DNA from: Mycobacterium basiliense
GTDB taxonomy: Bacteria; Actinomycetota; Actinomycetes; Mycobacteriales; Mycobacteriaceae
Assembly (NCBI RefSeq): GCF_900292015.1
Contig: NZ_LR130759.1
Location: forward strand, 4,154,001 to 4,218,000
DNA length: 64,000 nucleotides
Direction of reading: 5' to 3'
Under the pieces are notes generated by a model that worked only from the letters and a program-made list of their open reading frames with translations, searched no databases and was not told where the DNA came from. A program made the translations under genes and the position numbers. Below are positions 25,384 through 34,491 of the stretch, in pieces; the first letter of the stretch is position 1, and the number at the start of each line of letters is the position of its first letter.

Positions 25384-26427
25384 CTACAACAACTCCTTGG
25401 CCAACAGCTCCAGCGTGGCCACCCGGGCGGGCGCGGTAGCCGGATCGGTGCCGCGATGCGCCGACGCCACCGGGTGCACCATGACCTCGTCCACGCCGAA
25501 CCGCTCGCCAAGCGCGCGCACTTGCTCGGCCGCCTCCTGCGGTGAACCGACCACGGCCCGCTGCAACCCGGCCGCCACGATGCGCTGCTGCTCGGCAGTG
25601 AGCTGCTCCCGCTGGGCGTCTTCTACCAGCTGCACCGGCCCCAGCGGCTGGCCCGTCCGCAGTCGGGCCATCATCTGCAGGTTGGGCAATATCAATGCCG
25701 TTGCCTCGTCTGGTGTTTCGGCCACCGCGGCATTGACGGTCAAAAACGTCACCGGCTCGGCGGCTAGGCCACTGGGCACGAACCGGGATCGGTACAAGTC
25801 GAGCGCCTCTTCGGTCCCCCTGCCGGAGAAGTGATGGGCGAACACGTACGGCAACCCTTTGGCGGCGGCCAGCTGCGCCGAGTACATCGACGAACCCAAG
25901 AGCCACAGCCGCGGTTCGGTGATCGCAGCCGGAGTGGCCTTGAGGATGTAGTCACCCGAGCGCAGGGGTACCCGAACGCCCCGCGCACTCATCAGCGCGA
26001 CCACATCGTCCAGATAATCGGGGAAATTTTCGATATCGCGGTCCTGCTCAGCCGCCGGGCGGCCGCCGCGCAGGGCATACGAGGCGACCGGATCCGATCC
26101 GGGCGCGCGACCGATACCCAGATCGATGCGGCCGGGCGCGGCCGCTTCCAACAATGCGAACTGCTCGGCCACCGCCAGGGGTGCGTGGTTGGGCAACATG
26201 ACACCGCCCGAGCCCAGCCGCAATTGCGAGGTTTGCGCGGCCAGATAGGCGATCAACACCGGCGGGCTGGTGGCTCCCACCGATGGCATGTTGTGGTGTT
26301 CGGCAACCCAGTACCGCGTATAGCCCAGGTCGTCGGCCGTTCGCGCCAGCAGCACGGTGGCCGCCAGCGCATCCCTGGTCGACTGATCGGTGCGTACCGG
26401 GACGAGATCGAGGACGGAGAGACGCAC
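25384..26427 (-). CDS. LLM class flavin-dependent oxidoreductase
   Basis: A 347-residue luciferase-like monooxygenase of the MsnO8/YhbW type: MRLSVLDLVPVRTDQSTRDAL, YWVAEHHNMPSVGATSPPVLIAYLA, RLGSGGVMLPNHAPLAVAEQFALLEAAAPGRIDLGIGRAPGSD. It should use reduced FMN or F420 to oxidise an unknown substrate. It follows the FAD monooxygenase gene by 57 bases on the same strand, so it may belong to the udgB operon. I do not recall a gene at this point in M. tuberculosis H37Rv (between Rv1260 and Rv1261c), so it is either an addition here or a loss there. Confidence 0.9.
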   Translation of the reverse strand: MRLSVLDLVPVRTDQSTRDALAATVLLARTADDLGYTRYWVAEHHNMPSVGATSPPVLIAYLAAQTSQLRLGSGGVMLPNHAPLAVAEQFALLEAAAPGRIDLGIGRAPGSDPVASYALRGGRPAAEQDRDIENFPDYLDDVVALMSARGVRVPLRSGDYILKATPAAITEPRLWLLGSSMYSAQLAAAKGLPYVFAHHFSGRGTEEALDLYRSRFVPSGLAAEPVTFLTVNAAVAETPDEATALILPNLQMMARLRTGQPLGPVQLVEDAQREQLTAEQQRIVAAGLQRAVVGSPQEAAEQVRALGERFGVDEVMVHPVASAHRGTDPATAPARVATLELLAKELL

Positions 26428-26484
26428 GATGGCGTCAACGCCTGCGGCCGTGCGTTGCTTCCCGGCCCCGCATCATCGTTTGCG

Positions 26485-27627
26485 CTAGTCCTCGAACCCG
26501 ATGCCGTAGTCGTCGAGCGTGATGGAGTGCACGATGCGCTCGAATTCCTCCTCGGGTATTGGCTCGCCACCCGGGATGTTGTCGCTGACCAGCCATTGGT
26601 TGCGCTCGACGAATCCGCTGAACTCGGCGTGGTAGTTGGCGAAGCCACGCTCGTAGTCTTTGCCCGCGGCGGCCAGCTCACCGGCCAGAACGTAGGCACC
26701 CAGCAAGGCGACGCTGGTCCCTTGGCCGGAGAGCGGTGAGCAACAGTACGCCGCGTCGCCGACCAACGCCACCCTGCCCTTGGCCCAACCATCCATCACG
26801 ATCTGGGCCATTTCATCGAAGTAGAAATCCGGTGCGCTGCGCATATAGTGCAGCAACTGCGCACGTACCCAGCCGTCCTCGATCATCCGCCGTTCCAGCT
26901 CGGCGAACTGCGCCTCGGTGTCGCGATAGTCGATCTCCAACTCGGTGTCCATGAAGGCCAACGCCGCGCGGGCTTCCGAGTTGTCCCGTGCACTGTAGAC
27001 ACCGGCCATCGTCGAATCGCCGTAGTGCCACTTTTGCCAGTAATCCAATTCCAGGAAATTGGGCACGGTGAAGATCGCCGAGTAGGTGCCCAACCGCTTG
27101 ATGAACTGCTCCTCGGGACCGAAGACCTTCCTGCGCACATTCGAATGCAGACCATCGGCGCCGACGACGAAGTCAAACTTGCGGGCACCGGCTCGAACGA
27201 AGGTCACCTCAACCGAACTGCCGTCGTCTTGCAACGCCGCAACGCTGTCGTCGAATAGAAATTCGGTCGTGGATTCGATTGCCCCGTACAGCAATTCGAT
27301 GAGGTCATCGCGCAGGAGCTCGATATTCGGGTTATCGATGCGACCTCCGGTCGGGGTGGACTCGGTGTCTCGGGACAGTTCGTTGCCGTCGCGATCAACG
27401 ACGGACGCGCCGCGAATACCGGTCTTGCGTTCCTCGGCCGCCGCCAATATGCCCATCCGATCCAGCACGGTCAGCGCCGGTCCGCGGACGTCGATCGCCT
27501 GGCCGCCGGGTCGCAAACCTGGGTGACGCTCTACCACGGTGACCGAATAGCCGTGTCGGCCCAACCAATACGCCGCCGCCAAGCCGGCCACGCTGGCGCC
27601 GGAGACCAGAACCTTCTGCACTGTCAC
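26485..27627 (-). CDS. FAD-dependent monooxygenase (Rv1260 orthologue)
   Basis: A 380-residue aromatic-hydroxylase-type flavoprotein. The N-terminal dinucleotide fold reads [29 protein letters not shown] (GxSxxG variant) and the second FAD motif is [33 protein letters not shown]. It should hydroxylate a small organic substrate using NAD(P)H and oxygen, like TetX and related enzymes; the actual substrate is unknown. GTG 27627 overlaps the udgB stop by 4 bases (GTGA), indicating coupled translation. Confidence 0.9.
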   Translation of the reverse strand: MTVQKVLVSGASVAGLAAAYWLGRHGYSVTVVERHPGLRPGGQAIDVRGPALTVLDRMGILAAAEERKTGIRGASVVDRDGNELSRDTESTPTGGRIDNPNIELLRDDLIELLYGAIESTTEFLFDDSVAALQDDGSSVEVTFVRAGARKFDFVVGADGLHSNVRRKVFGPEEQFIKRLGTYSAIFTVPNFLELDYWQKWHYGDSTMAGVYSARDNSEARAALAFMDTELEIDYRDTEAQFAELERRMIEDGWVRAQLLHYMRSAPDFYFDEMAQIVMDGWAKGRVALVGDAAYCCSPLSGQGTSVALLGAYVLAGELAAAGKDYERGFANYHAEFSGFVERNQWLVSDNIPGGEPIPEEEFERIVHSITLDDYGIGFED

Positions 27628-28430
27628 TCGATTCCTGCCAACTTCTTGGCATCGCGGAACACTTCGTCAAGCATCGCCGGAGTCAACCTACCGGTGAACA
27701 TGTTCTGTTGGCTCGGGTGGTAGCAGCCCAGCAACTGCACGCCCGGCACCAGCTCGGCGACGACGCGGTGGCCGAAGCGGGGCTTTGGTTTGATGGTTGA
27801 CGCCGTCACCCGCAGCGCCGCTTGCCAGGCGAACCCGCCCAGCGCAACGATCACTCGGACGTCGTCGGAAACCAGCCGCCATTCGGCCTCCAGCCAGGGC
27901 GAGCACGTCGTCCGCTCGCCCGGCGTCGGGGCGTTGGCCGGCGGCGCGCACCGCACGGGTGCGACGATGCGAATTTGATTCGCCCGCAAGCCGTCCGCGG
28001 CGTCAACACTGCTCGATTGGTTCACCAGCCCGGCCCGGTGCAGCGCGGCATACAACTGATCACCGGACCGGTCGCCGGTGAACATCCGCCCAGTGCGGTT
28101 GGCGCCGTGCGCTGCGGGCGCCAAACCGACGATCAATAGCCACGGCCGCTCGGATCCCCAACCCGGTACGGGACGCCCCCAGTACGGCTGGTCGGCAAAA
28201 GCACGCCGTTTGCTCAGGGCGACATCTTCCCGCCAAGTCACCAGTCGGGGGCAGGCCCGGCACATGCTGATGGCCGCGTCGAGCTCGCGAATCGAGTGTG
28301 CCGTATGGGCGAGCGCAGCGGCCTGTGCGGGATCCGCCGCGGCCGCGGTCTGCGGTGTTGCCGGGTCTCCCGGCCATCCGGTGCCGGCGGGGACCGGCGA
28401 ATCGAATACCTGGCCGGTATTGGGATGCAT
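27624..28430 (-). CDS. udgB: Family 5 uracil-DNA glycosylase UdgB (Rv1259 orthologue)
   Basis: About 268 residues from ATG 28430 ([16 protein letters not shown]); an upstream ATG at 28451 is possible. The family 5 motifs are clear: [23 protein letters not shown] (uracil pocket) and CYHPSQQN (DNA-binding loop). Iron-sulfur cluster ligands are expected among [13 protein letters not shown] and TTCSPW cysteines. The enzyme removes uracil and other deaminated bases in base-excision repair of a high-GC genome. It is the first gene of a probable three-gene operon with two oxidoreductases, and is divergent from the tap efflux gene. Confidence 0.92.
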   Translation of the reverse strand: MHPNTGQVFDSPVPAGTGWPGDPATPQTAAAADPAQAAALAHTAHSIRELDAAISMCRACPRLVTWREDVALSKRRAFADQPYWGRPVPGWGSERPWLLIVGLAPAAHGANRTGRMFTGDRSGDQLYAALHRAGLVNQSSSVDAADGLRANQIRIVAPVRCAPPANAPTPGERTTCSPWLEAEWRLVSDDVRVIVALGGFAWQAALRVTASTIKPKPRFGHRVVAELVPGVQLLGCYHPSQQNMFTGRLTPAMLDEVFRDAKKLAGIE

Positions 28431-28521
28431 GAACACACCAACATCCTGCATTCAGTCGGCGGCAGCCGCGAAAATCGGTGGTTCCAAATCCGCTTTGCCG
28501 CTAGATTCAGCCGCGATATTT

Positions 28522-29778
28522 ATGAACGGCAACAGCGGCCGGGCTCCGGCGTTCCTTCTGCTTTTCGCCACCTTGATGGCGTGTGCGGGTGACGGCATTT
28601 CCATCGTGGCATTCCCGTGGCTGGTGTTGCAGCGCGAGGGCAGCGCTGGACAGGCGTCCATCGTGGCCGGTGCTACTACGCTGCCGCTGTTGTTCTCCAC
28701 TTTGGTGGCCGGTACCGCGGTCGACTACTTCGGGCGCCGCCGCGTTTCCATGGTTGCCGACGCCCTGTCAGGGACGGCGGTGGCCGCCGTTCCGTTGGTG
28801 GCTTGGACGTTCGGCGCCGACGCGGTCAACGTGGTGGTACTGGCCGCGCTCGGCGCGCTCGCGGCAACCTTCGACCCGGCCGGCATAACGGCTCGCCAGT
28901 CGATGCTGCCGGAGGCCGCCGCCCGGGCGGGCTGGTCGCTGGACCGCGTCAACGGCATCTACGAGGCGATTCTGAACCTCGGCTTCGTCGTGGGTCCCGG
29001 TATTGGCGGCATGATGATCGCCACCGTCGGTGGCATTACCACGATGTGGATCACCGCCGGGGCCTTCGGGTTGTCCATCCTGGCGATCGCCGCGTTGCAG
29101 CTCGATGGCGCGGGGAAACCACACCACGCGACCCGGCCCGAGGGGCTGGTGTCCGGAGTCACCGAAGGGTTGCGATTCGTGTGGAGCTTGCGGGTGCTGC
29201 GCACGCTGGCCCTGATCGACCTGTCCGTCACGGCACTGTACCTGCCGATGGAGAGCGTGTTGTTCCCCAAGTTCTTCGCCGACCGGGACCAACCCGCTCA
29301 GCTGGGCTCGGTGTTGATGGCGTTGTCCGTTGGCGGACTGGTGGGCGCGCTCGGTTACGCGACGCTGTCGAATTATGTGGCCCGTCGCACCATCATGCTG
29401 ATCGCGGTGCTCACATTGGGCGGTGCGACGGCGGTTATCGCAGTGCTGCCCCCGCTACCGGTAATCTTGGTGTGCTGCGCGCTGATCGGACTGGTCTACG
29501 GACCTATCCAGCCGATCTACAACTACGTGATGCAGACCCGTGCGCCCCATCATCTGCGTGGTCGAGTCGTCGGCGTGATGACCTCGGTGGCCTTTGCCGC
29601 CGGACCGTTGGGCTTGTTGCTGGCGGGCCCGTTGGCCGACGCGGCCGGACTGAAGGTGGCGTTCTTCGCACTGGCGCTGCCGATTCTGGTCACCGGGCTG
29701 ATCTGCATCCGGCTGCCGTCGCTGCGCGAACTCGACGTTGCGCCGGAGCCGGATGCCAGTGAACGTTCGCCACTGTGA
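28522..29778 (+). CDS. tap: Multidrug efflux protein Tap, major facilitator family (Rv1258c orthologue)
   Basis: A 418-residue major facilitator with about 12 membrane helices (from AFLLLFATLMACAGDGISIVAFPW to LVTGLICIRL) and the loop motif DYFGRRRVSMVAD between helices 2 and 3. Tap proteins export tetracycline and aminoglycosides such as streptomycin/spectinomycin, and in M. tuberculosis contribute to intrinsic tolerance inside macrophages. ATG 28522 (MNGNSGRAPAFLLL) gives the usual length; the open frame upstream overlaps udgB. In M. tuberculosis the gene is under WhiB7 control; I did not identify that promoter here. Confidence 0.92.
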   Translation: MNGNSGRAPAFLLLFATLMACAGDGISIVAFPWLVLQREGSAGQASIVAGATTLPLLFSTLVAGTAVDYFGRRRVSMVADALSGTAVAAVPLVAWTFGADAVNVVVLAALGALAATFDPAGITARQSMLPEAAARAGWSLDRVNGIYEAILNLGFVVGPGIGGMMIATVGGITTMWITAGAFGLSILAIAALQLDGAGKPHHATRPEGLVSGVTEGLRFVWSLRVLRTLALIDLSVTALYLPMESVLFPKFFADRDQPAQLGSVLMALSVGGLVGALGYATLSNYVARRTIMLIAVLTLGGATAVIAVLPPLPVILVCCALIGLVYGPIQPIYNYVMQTRAPHHLRGRVVGVMTSVAFAAGPLGLLLAGPLADAAGLKVAFFALALPILVTGLICIRLPSLRELDVAPEPDASERSPL

Positions 29779-29914
29779 CAACTCGCTCGTGCTCGGCGGT
29801 GGGCGGGCCGCCGTCCGTGAGCACGGCCCGCCGCAAATCGGCCCTAGCGCACGGGCCAAGACGGCTCGGCGGCAAAACCGGCCACGGCCGTAGGATCGGA
29901 TTCGTGAGCGCCTC

Positions 29915-31285
29915 GTGAGCACCGCGAACGTGCTGGCCAGCCTGATCGCCAGCCTGCCCGACGGCATGGTGGTCACCGACCCGGCCGTCACCCACGGCTA
30001 CCGGCAAGATCGCGCGTTCGACCCATCTGCCGGCAAACCGTTGGCCCTGGTTCGGCCTGTGTGCACCGCAGAGGTACAGACCGTGCTGCGGTGGGCTACG
30101 GCTCATCGGGTGCCGGTGGTCACCCGGGGAGCCGGTTCCGGCCTGTCGGGCGGGGCCACCGCACTGGACGGCGGGATCGTGCTGTCCACCGAGAAAATGC
30201 GCGATATCACCGTCGACCCGGTCACTCGCACCGCGGTGTGTCAGCCTGGCCTGTTCAACGCCGAGGTGAAGAAGGCGGCCGCCGAACACGGCCTGTGGTA
30301 CCCCCCCGACCCGTCGTCGTTCGAGATCTGCAGCATCGGCGGCAACATCGCCACCAACGCCGGCGGGTTGTGTTGCGTGAAATACGGCGTCACCACCGAT
30401 TACGTGCTGGGCATGCAAGTGGTGCTGGCCGATGGCACCGCGGTGCGCCTCGGCGGCCCACGGCTCAAAGACGTCGCGGGGCTGAGCCTGACCAAGCTCT
30501 TCGTCGGTAGCGAAGGTGCGCTGGGCATCATCACCGAAGTAACGCTTCGGCTAGTGCCCGCACAAAATGCGTCGAGCATCGTGGTGGCCAGCTTCTCGAC
30601 GGTGGCATCGGCGGTCGACGCGGTGCTCGGTGTCACCGCAAAACTTCGCCCTTCGATGCTGGAATTCATGGATTCGGTGGCCATTAACGCCGTCGAGGAC
30701 GAGCTGCGAATGGACTTGGACCGCGGGGCCGCGGCCATGTTGGTGGCCGGCTCCGACGAGCGCGGACGAGCGGGCAGCGAGGACGCCGAGCTGATGGCTT
30801 CGGTGTTCGCCGACCACGGCGCAAAGGAGGTGTTTTCCACCGACGACCCGGACGAAGGTGAGGCGTTTATCGCCGCCCGGCGGTTCGCGATCCCGGCGGT
30901 CGAGAGCAAAGGGCCGTTGTTGCTGGAAGACGTCGGGGTGCCACTGCCCGCATTGGGCGAACTGGTCGCCGGCATCGGCCGCATTGCCGACCAGCGAGAG
31001 CTGATGATCTCGGTGATCGCGCACGCGGGCGACGGCAATACCCACCCGTTGCTGGTCTACGACCCCGCCGATGCCGCCATGGTGGAGCGCGCCCATTTGG
31101 CGTACGGCGAGATCATGGATCTGGCCGTACGCCTGGGCGGCACGATCACCGGCGAGCACGGCGTCGGCCGGCTGAAGCGGCCATGGCTGGCCGGCTATCT
31201 CGGGCCCGAGGTGATGGACCTTAACCGGCGCATCAAGCAGGCACTGGACCCTCGGGGCATCCTCAACCCCGGCTCGGGGATCTGA
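29915..31285 (+). CDS. FAD-linked oxidase, GlcD/lactate dehydrogenase type (Rv1257c orthologue)
   Basis: About 456 residues. The N-terminal PCMH-type FAD-binding domain (PVVTRGAGSGLSGGATALDGGIVLS; YPPDPSSFEICSIGGNIATNAGGLCCVKYG) is followed by the C-terminal oxidase domain, with the conserved ISVIAHAGDGNTHPLL and GTITGEHGVGRLKRPWL active-site motifs. It should oxidise a 2-hydroxy acid such as glycolate or D-lactate. GTG 29915 was chosen; a GTG 11 bases upstream is in another frame. The gap to cyp130 (65 bases) holds an apparent operator, so cyp130 has its own promoter. Confidence 0.92.
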   Translation: MSTANVLASLIASLPDGMVVTDPAVTHGYRQDRAFDPSAGKPLALVRPVCTAEVQTVLRWATAHRVPVVTRGAGSGLSGGATALDGGIVLSTEKMRDITVDPVTRTAVCQPGLFNAEVKKAAAEHGLWYPPDPSSFEICSIGGNIATNAGGLCCVKYGVTTDYVLGMQVVLADGTAVRLGGPRLKDVAGLSLTKLFVGSEGALGIITEVTLRLVPAQNASSIVVASFSTVASAVDAVLGVTAKLRPSMLEFMDSVAINAVEDELRMDLDRGAAAMLVAGSDERGRAGSEDAELMASVFADHGAKEVFSTDDPDEGEAFIAARRFAIPAVESKGPLLLEDVGVPLPALGELVAGIGRIADQRELMISVIAHAGDGNTHPLLVYDPADAAMVERAHLAYGEIMDLAVRLGGTITGEHGVGRLKRPWLAGYLGPEVMDLNRRIKQALDPRGILNPGSGI

Positions 31286-31317
31286 CCCGCACCGAGCGTC
31301 ACAACCTGCACACGATT

Positions 31318-31356
31318 GACATCTGTTTCGATATGTCGTACGAATAAGACATGTCT
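31318..31356. promoter_or_regulatory. Candidate TetR operator before cyp130
   Basis: There are two overlapping symmetric elements: GACAT at 31318-31322 with ATGTC at 31333-31337 (10-nt gap), and the perfect palindrome AGACATGTCT at 31347-31356, which spans the cyp130 start codon. Both use the same GACAT/ATGTC half-site. A TetR regulator is encoded in the same operon, so autoregulation is likely. Confidence 0.6.
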
Positions 31357-32592
31357 GCGGTTATGTCTCATACTCCACCCGCAACGTTTCAGCTGGCTAC
31401 CGCCGCGACCTGGCCCAATCCCTGGCCGATGTACCGGGCCCTACGCGATCACGACCCGGTCCACCATGTCACTCCGCCCGAGCACCCCGGCCATGACTAC
31501 TACGTGCTGTCGCGCCATGCGGACGTCTGGGCCGCGGCGCGCGACCACCAGACGTTCTCGTCGGCGCAGGGGCTGACCGTCAACTACGGCGATTTGGAAA
31601 TGATTGGGCTGCGGGATAACCCGCCGATGGTGATGCAAGATCCGCCGGGACACACCGAGTTCCGCAAGCTCGTCTCGCGCGGATTCACGCCGCGGCAGGT
31701 CGAAGCGGTGGAACCAAAGGTGCGCGAGTTCGTCATCGAGCGCATCGAAAAGCTGCGCGCCAACGGCGGCGGCGACATCGCCACCGAGCTATTCAAGCCG
31801 CTGCCGTCCATGGTTGTCGCGCACTACCTCGGAGTTCCCGAGCAGGATCGGGTCCAATTCGACGGCTGGACGCAGGCCATCGTGGCAGCCAACACCGCCG
31901 AGGGCGGGATCGCCGGTGCACTGGCCACCGTCGGCGACGCGGTCGGCTCGCTGATGGCCTACTTCTCCGGGCTGATCGAACGGCGCCGTACAGAACCTGA
32001 GGACGACACGATTTCACATCTGGTCGCCGCTGGGGTGGGCGCCGACGGCGACATTGCCGGCACGCTTTCGATCCTTGCCTTCACGTTCACCATGGTCACC
32101 GGCGGCAACGACACAGTTACCGGCATGCTCGGCGGATCCATGCCACTGCTGCACCAGCGGCCAGACCAACGCCGGCTGCTCATAGACGACCCCGGACGCA
32201 TTCCCGACGCGGTCGAGGAGCTGCTACGGCTGACCTCGCCGGTGCAGGGGCTGGCGCGTACCGTCACCCAGGATGTCCGGATCGGCGACACCACCATCCC
32301 CGCTGGCCGCCGGGTGCTCCTGCTGTACGGCTCGGCCAACCGAGACGAACGCCAATATGGCTCCGATGCAAGCGAACTCGTCGTGACACGGTGCCCGCGC
32401 AACATCCTGACCTTCAGCCACGGCGCGCATCACTGCCTGGGCGCGGCCGCGGCTCGGATGCAATCCCGCGTCGCGCTGAGCGAGCTACTGGCCCGCTGCC
32501 CCGACTTCGAAGTCGACGAATCGGCGATCGTCTGGTCCGGTGGCAGCTATGTCCGGCGCCCATTGTCGGTGCCGTTGCGCGTGGGCTCCTGA
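31351..32592 (+). CDS. cyp130: Cytochrome P450 CYP130 (Rv1256c orthologue)
   Basis: A 413-residue P450. The oxygen-activation helix contains TMVTGGNDTVTG, the ExxR motif is EELLR, and the haem-binding loop is FSHGAHHCLGAAAARM with the Cys ligand. M. tuberculosis CYP130 is a crystallised P450 that binds azoles and N-demethylates arylamines; its physiological role is unknown. ATG 31351 fits the M. tuberculosis start pattern (MxxVMSH); ATG 31363 is an alternative. Its stop overlaps the tetR start (TGATG), so the two genes are coupled. Confidence 0.94.
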   Translation: MSAVMSHTPPATFQLATAATWPNPWPMYRALRDHDPVHHVTPPEHPGHDYYVLSRHADVWAAARDHQTFSSAQGLTVNYGDLEMIGLRDNPPMVMQDPPGHTEFRKLVSRGFTPRQVEAVEPKVREFVIERIEKLRANGGGDIATELFKPLPSMVVAHYLGVPEQDRVQFDGWTQAIVAANTAEGGIAGALATVGDAVGSLMAYFSGLIERRRTEPEDDTISHLVAAGVGADGDIAGTLSILAFTFTMVTGGNDTVTGMLGGSMPLLHQRPDQRRLLIDDPGRIPDAVEELLRLTSPVQGLARTVTQDVRIGDTTIPAGRRVLLLYGSANRDERQYGSDASELVVTRCPRNILTFSHGAHHCLGAAAARMQSRVALSELLARCPDFEVDESAIVWSGGSYVRRPLSVPLRVGS

Positions 32593-33173
32593 TGGCGGGT
32601 AACGACTGGCTGGCCACGCGGCGCAGCGAGGTGGCCGCCGACCGCATCCTCGATGCCGCCGAAGCGCTCTACACCGAGAACGATCCGGCCTCGATCGGCA
32701 TGAACGAAATCGCCAAAGCCGCGGGCTGTTCCCGAGCGACGCTATACCGCTACTTCGAAAGCCGAGAGGCGCTCAGGACGGCATACGTGCACCGGGAAAC
32801 CCGCCGGCTGGGCCGCCAGATCATGCAATCGATCGCTGCCATCGATGACCCACGCGAACGGCTCATCGCGAGTATCACCGCCACATTGCGCATGGTTCGC
32901 CAGCGCCCGGCGTTGGCAGCGTGGTTCGCCTCGACCCGCCCGCCCATCGGCGGAGAGTTGGCCGGGCAGTCCGAGGTGATCCCCGGGCTGGCCGCGGCAT
33001 TTCTGCAGTCCCTGGGACCCGAAGACCCGGCAACGGCACAGCGCAGGGCCCGATGGACGGTGCGCGCGATCATCTCGCTACTGATGTTTCCCGGCCACGA
33101 CCAACTCGACGAGCGGGCGATGATTGAGGAGTTCGTCGTTCCCGTCGTGGCACCGGTTGCCAGTCGCCGATAG
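32592..33173 (+). CDS. TetR family transcriptional regulator (Rv1255c orthologue)
   Basis: A 193-residue regulator. The N-terminal helix-turn-helix (RILDAAEALYTENDPASIGMNEIAKAAGCSRATLYRYFESREALRTAYV) is typical TetR, and the C-terminal part is a ligand-binding helical domain. Its ATG overlaps the cyp130 stop. Likely targets are the GACAT/ATGTC elements before cyp130, giving an autoregulated cyp130-tetR operon released by the P450 substrate or another ligand. The ligand is unknown. Confidence 0.92.
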   Translation: MAGNDWLATRRSEVAADRILDAAEALYTENDPASIGMNEIAKAAGCSRATLYRYFESREALRTAYVHRETRRLGRQIMQSIAAIDDPRERLIASITATLRMVRQRPALAAWFASTRPPIGGELAGQSEVIPGLAAAFLQSLGPEDPATAQRRARWTVRAIISLLMFPGHDQLDERAMIEEFVVPVVAPVASRR

Positions 33174-33567
33174 GCCTGCCCGCCGCAAACACATGGCGAT
33201 ACGCATTCGATTGGGGCATTAGTAGCAGAAATGCTCAATTGCCATGCCATTCTATTTTGGAACGTGATTCCTTTTCTCGAATTTGCATACATGACGCCGA
33301 TTCGGAGTAAATTAATGCATATCGATTAGCGCGGGCTGATCGGTGGGTTTCGATGTCGTGGAGGCATTGCCCGACAATGGTTGGTGCGCAAGAGAAACCA
33401 ATACCGTGCGAGTCGCCGACCAGGTGCCGCGGTTTGACCGTCGCGACCGCACCAGCGGTTGCTGAAGATCCACCTGGTGTGCGGGCCGCACGACACGTCG
33501 GAGCGTGGAGCACCACCCCCCGAAGCGAAACCCTTGTTGACGTTTGCCTCCAAGGGAAGGATGGGCC
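33174..33567. other. AT-rich intergenic region before the PPE gene
   Basis: No gene is supported in these 394 bases. About 33205-33325 is markedly AT-rich (for example TCTATTTTGGAACGTGATTC and GAGTAAATTAATGCATATCG), unusual for this genome. It may be a promoter region for the PPE gene or the remnant of an inserted segment. A ribosome site (AAGGGAAGG) lies just before the PPE start. Confidence 0.55.
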
Positions 33568-34404
33568 ATGACCTACCCGATGCTGCCTCCGGAAACGAAT
33601 TCGGCGCTGTTACACGAGGGCCCCGGATCGGGCCCAATGCTCGGCGCGGCGGCGGCCTGGGCGGGTCTGGCAAACGAGTTACGTTCAGCAGCAGACTCTT
33701 TCGCTTCGGTGACGGCGAGCCTGGCCAGCTGTGCCTGGCAGGGACCGGCAGCCGCGAAGATGGCCGAGGCGGCCGCCCCCTATGCGTCGTGGCTCGCAGC
33801 GGCCGCTTTGCATTCCGAGGGGGCGGCCAATCAAGCCTCAGCGGTGGTGGCAGCCTTCGAGGGGGCCTACGCCGCCACGGTGGCCCCGGCCGTGATCGCG
33901 GTCAACCGAGCCGTAACGACGGCGCTGGCAAATACCAACATCTTTGGGTTCAACATCCCGGCGATCGCGGCCATGGAAGCCCAATACGAGGAAATGTGGG
34001 CCCAAGATGTCGCCGCCATGTTCGGCTACCACATCGGCGTCTCCGAAGCCTGGTCACAATTGCGCCCGCTGCAGCAATTGCTAGGGCATCTGCCCGGCAT
34101 GCCCAAACCCCCGGGCGGCACGCCTAACCCGACACCCGAACCCACGCCAACCCCGACACCCGAACCCACGCCAACCCCGACACCCGAACCCACGCCAACG
34201 CCAACCCCGACACCCGAACCCACGCCAACGCCAACCCCGACACCCGAACCCACGCCAACCCCGACACCCGAACCCGCTCCTACCCCGGCCCCCGAGCCCA
34301 TGCCAACCCCGACGCCGGCCCCGACACCCGAACCCGCGCCGTCACCGACGCCCACCGAACCGGCACCAACCCCCGCGGAGCCACGCGCGACAGCGATTTC
34401 CTAA
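33568..34404 (+). CDS. PPE family protein with proline-threonine repeat tail
   Basis: A 278-residue protein. Residues 1 to about 170 are a typical PPE domain ([62 protein letters not shown]). From about residue 185 to the end it consists of PTPEPTPTP repeats with an acidic Glu about every 8-10 residues, a stiff extended tail quite unlike the MPTR, SVP or PPW endings common in PPE proteins. There is no PE gene next to it. It lies between cyp130-tetR and a siderophore-interacting gene, a place where M. tuberculosis, as I recall, has no PPE gene. It is probably exported by an ESX system; its function is unknown. Confidence 0.9.
   Translation: MTYPMLPPETNSALLHEGPGSGPMLGAAAAWAGLANELRSAADSFASVTASLASCAWQGPAAAKMAEAAAPYASWLAAAALHSEGAANQASAVVAAFEGAYAATVAPAVIAVNRAVTTALANTNIFGFNIPAIAAMEAQYEEMWAQDVAAMFGYHIGVSEAWSQLRPLQQLLGHLPGMPKPPGGTPNPTPEPTPTPTPEPTPTPTPEPTPTPTPTPEPTPTPTPTPEPTPTPTPEPAPTPAPEPMPTPTPAPTPEPAPSPTPTEPAPTPAEPRATAIS
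34127..34290 (+). repeat. 24/30-bp tandem repeats coding for the PT-rich tail
   Basis: The sequence repeats units of about 24 bases (CCAACCCCGACACCCGAACC plus CACG) and 30-base variants carrying an extra CCAACG. Copies are nearly identical, so slippage could easily change the copy number between strains and the tail length of the PPE protein. Confidence 0.9.
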
Positions 34405-34471
34405 TCCTCGTGCGGAGCCCCGTTCCGGTGGCGGCGGCCGGTGAGACGCACGACGTCGGCCTCTAGGCCGG

Positions 34472-34489
34472 CACGGGCCCGAGCCCGTG
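34472..34489. terminator. Hairpin between convergent genes
   Basis: CACGGGC at 34472-34478 and GCCCGTG at 34483-34489 form a perfect 7-bp stem with a 4-nt loop. It lies between the ends of the PPE gene and the siderophore-interacting gene, so it may serve both directions. Confidence 0.6.
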
Positions 34490-34491
34490 GG

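Noticed and set aside
33174-33567. tRNA or small RNA gene in the AT-rich region
   Set aside because: No cloverleaf or convincing hairpin with terminator could be made out by eye; a covariance-model search would be needed to claim one.
34127-34290. Non-coding minisatellite or CRISPR
   Set aside because: The repeats lie within one open frame continuing from a PPE domain, with multiples of three bases, so they are coding.
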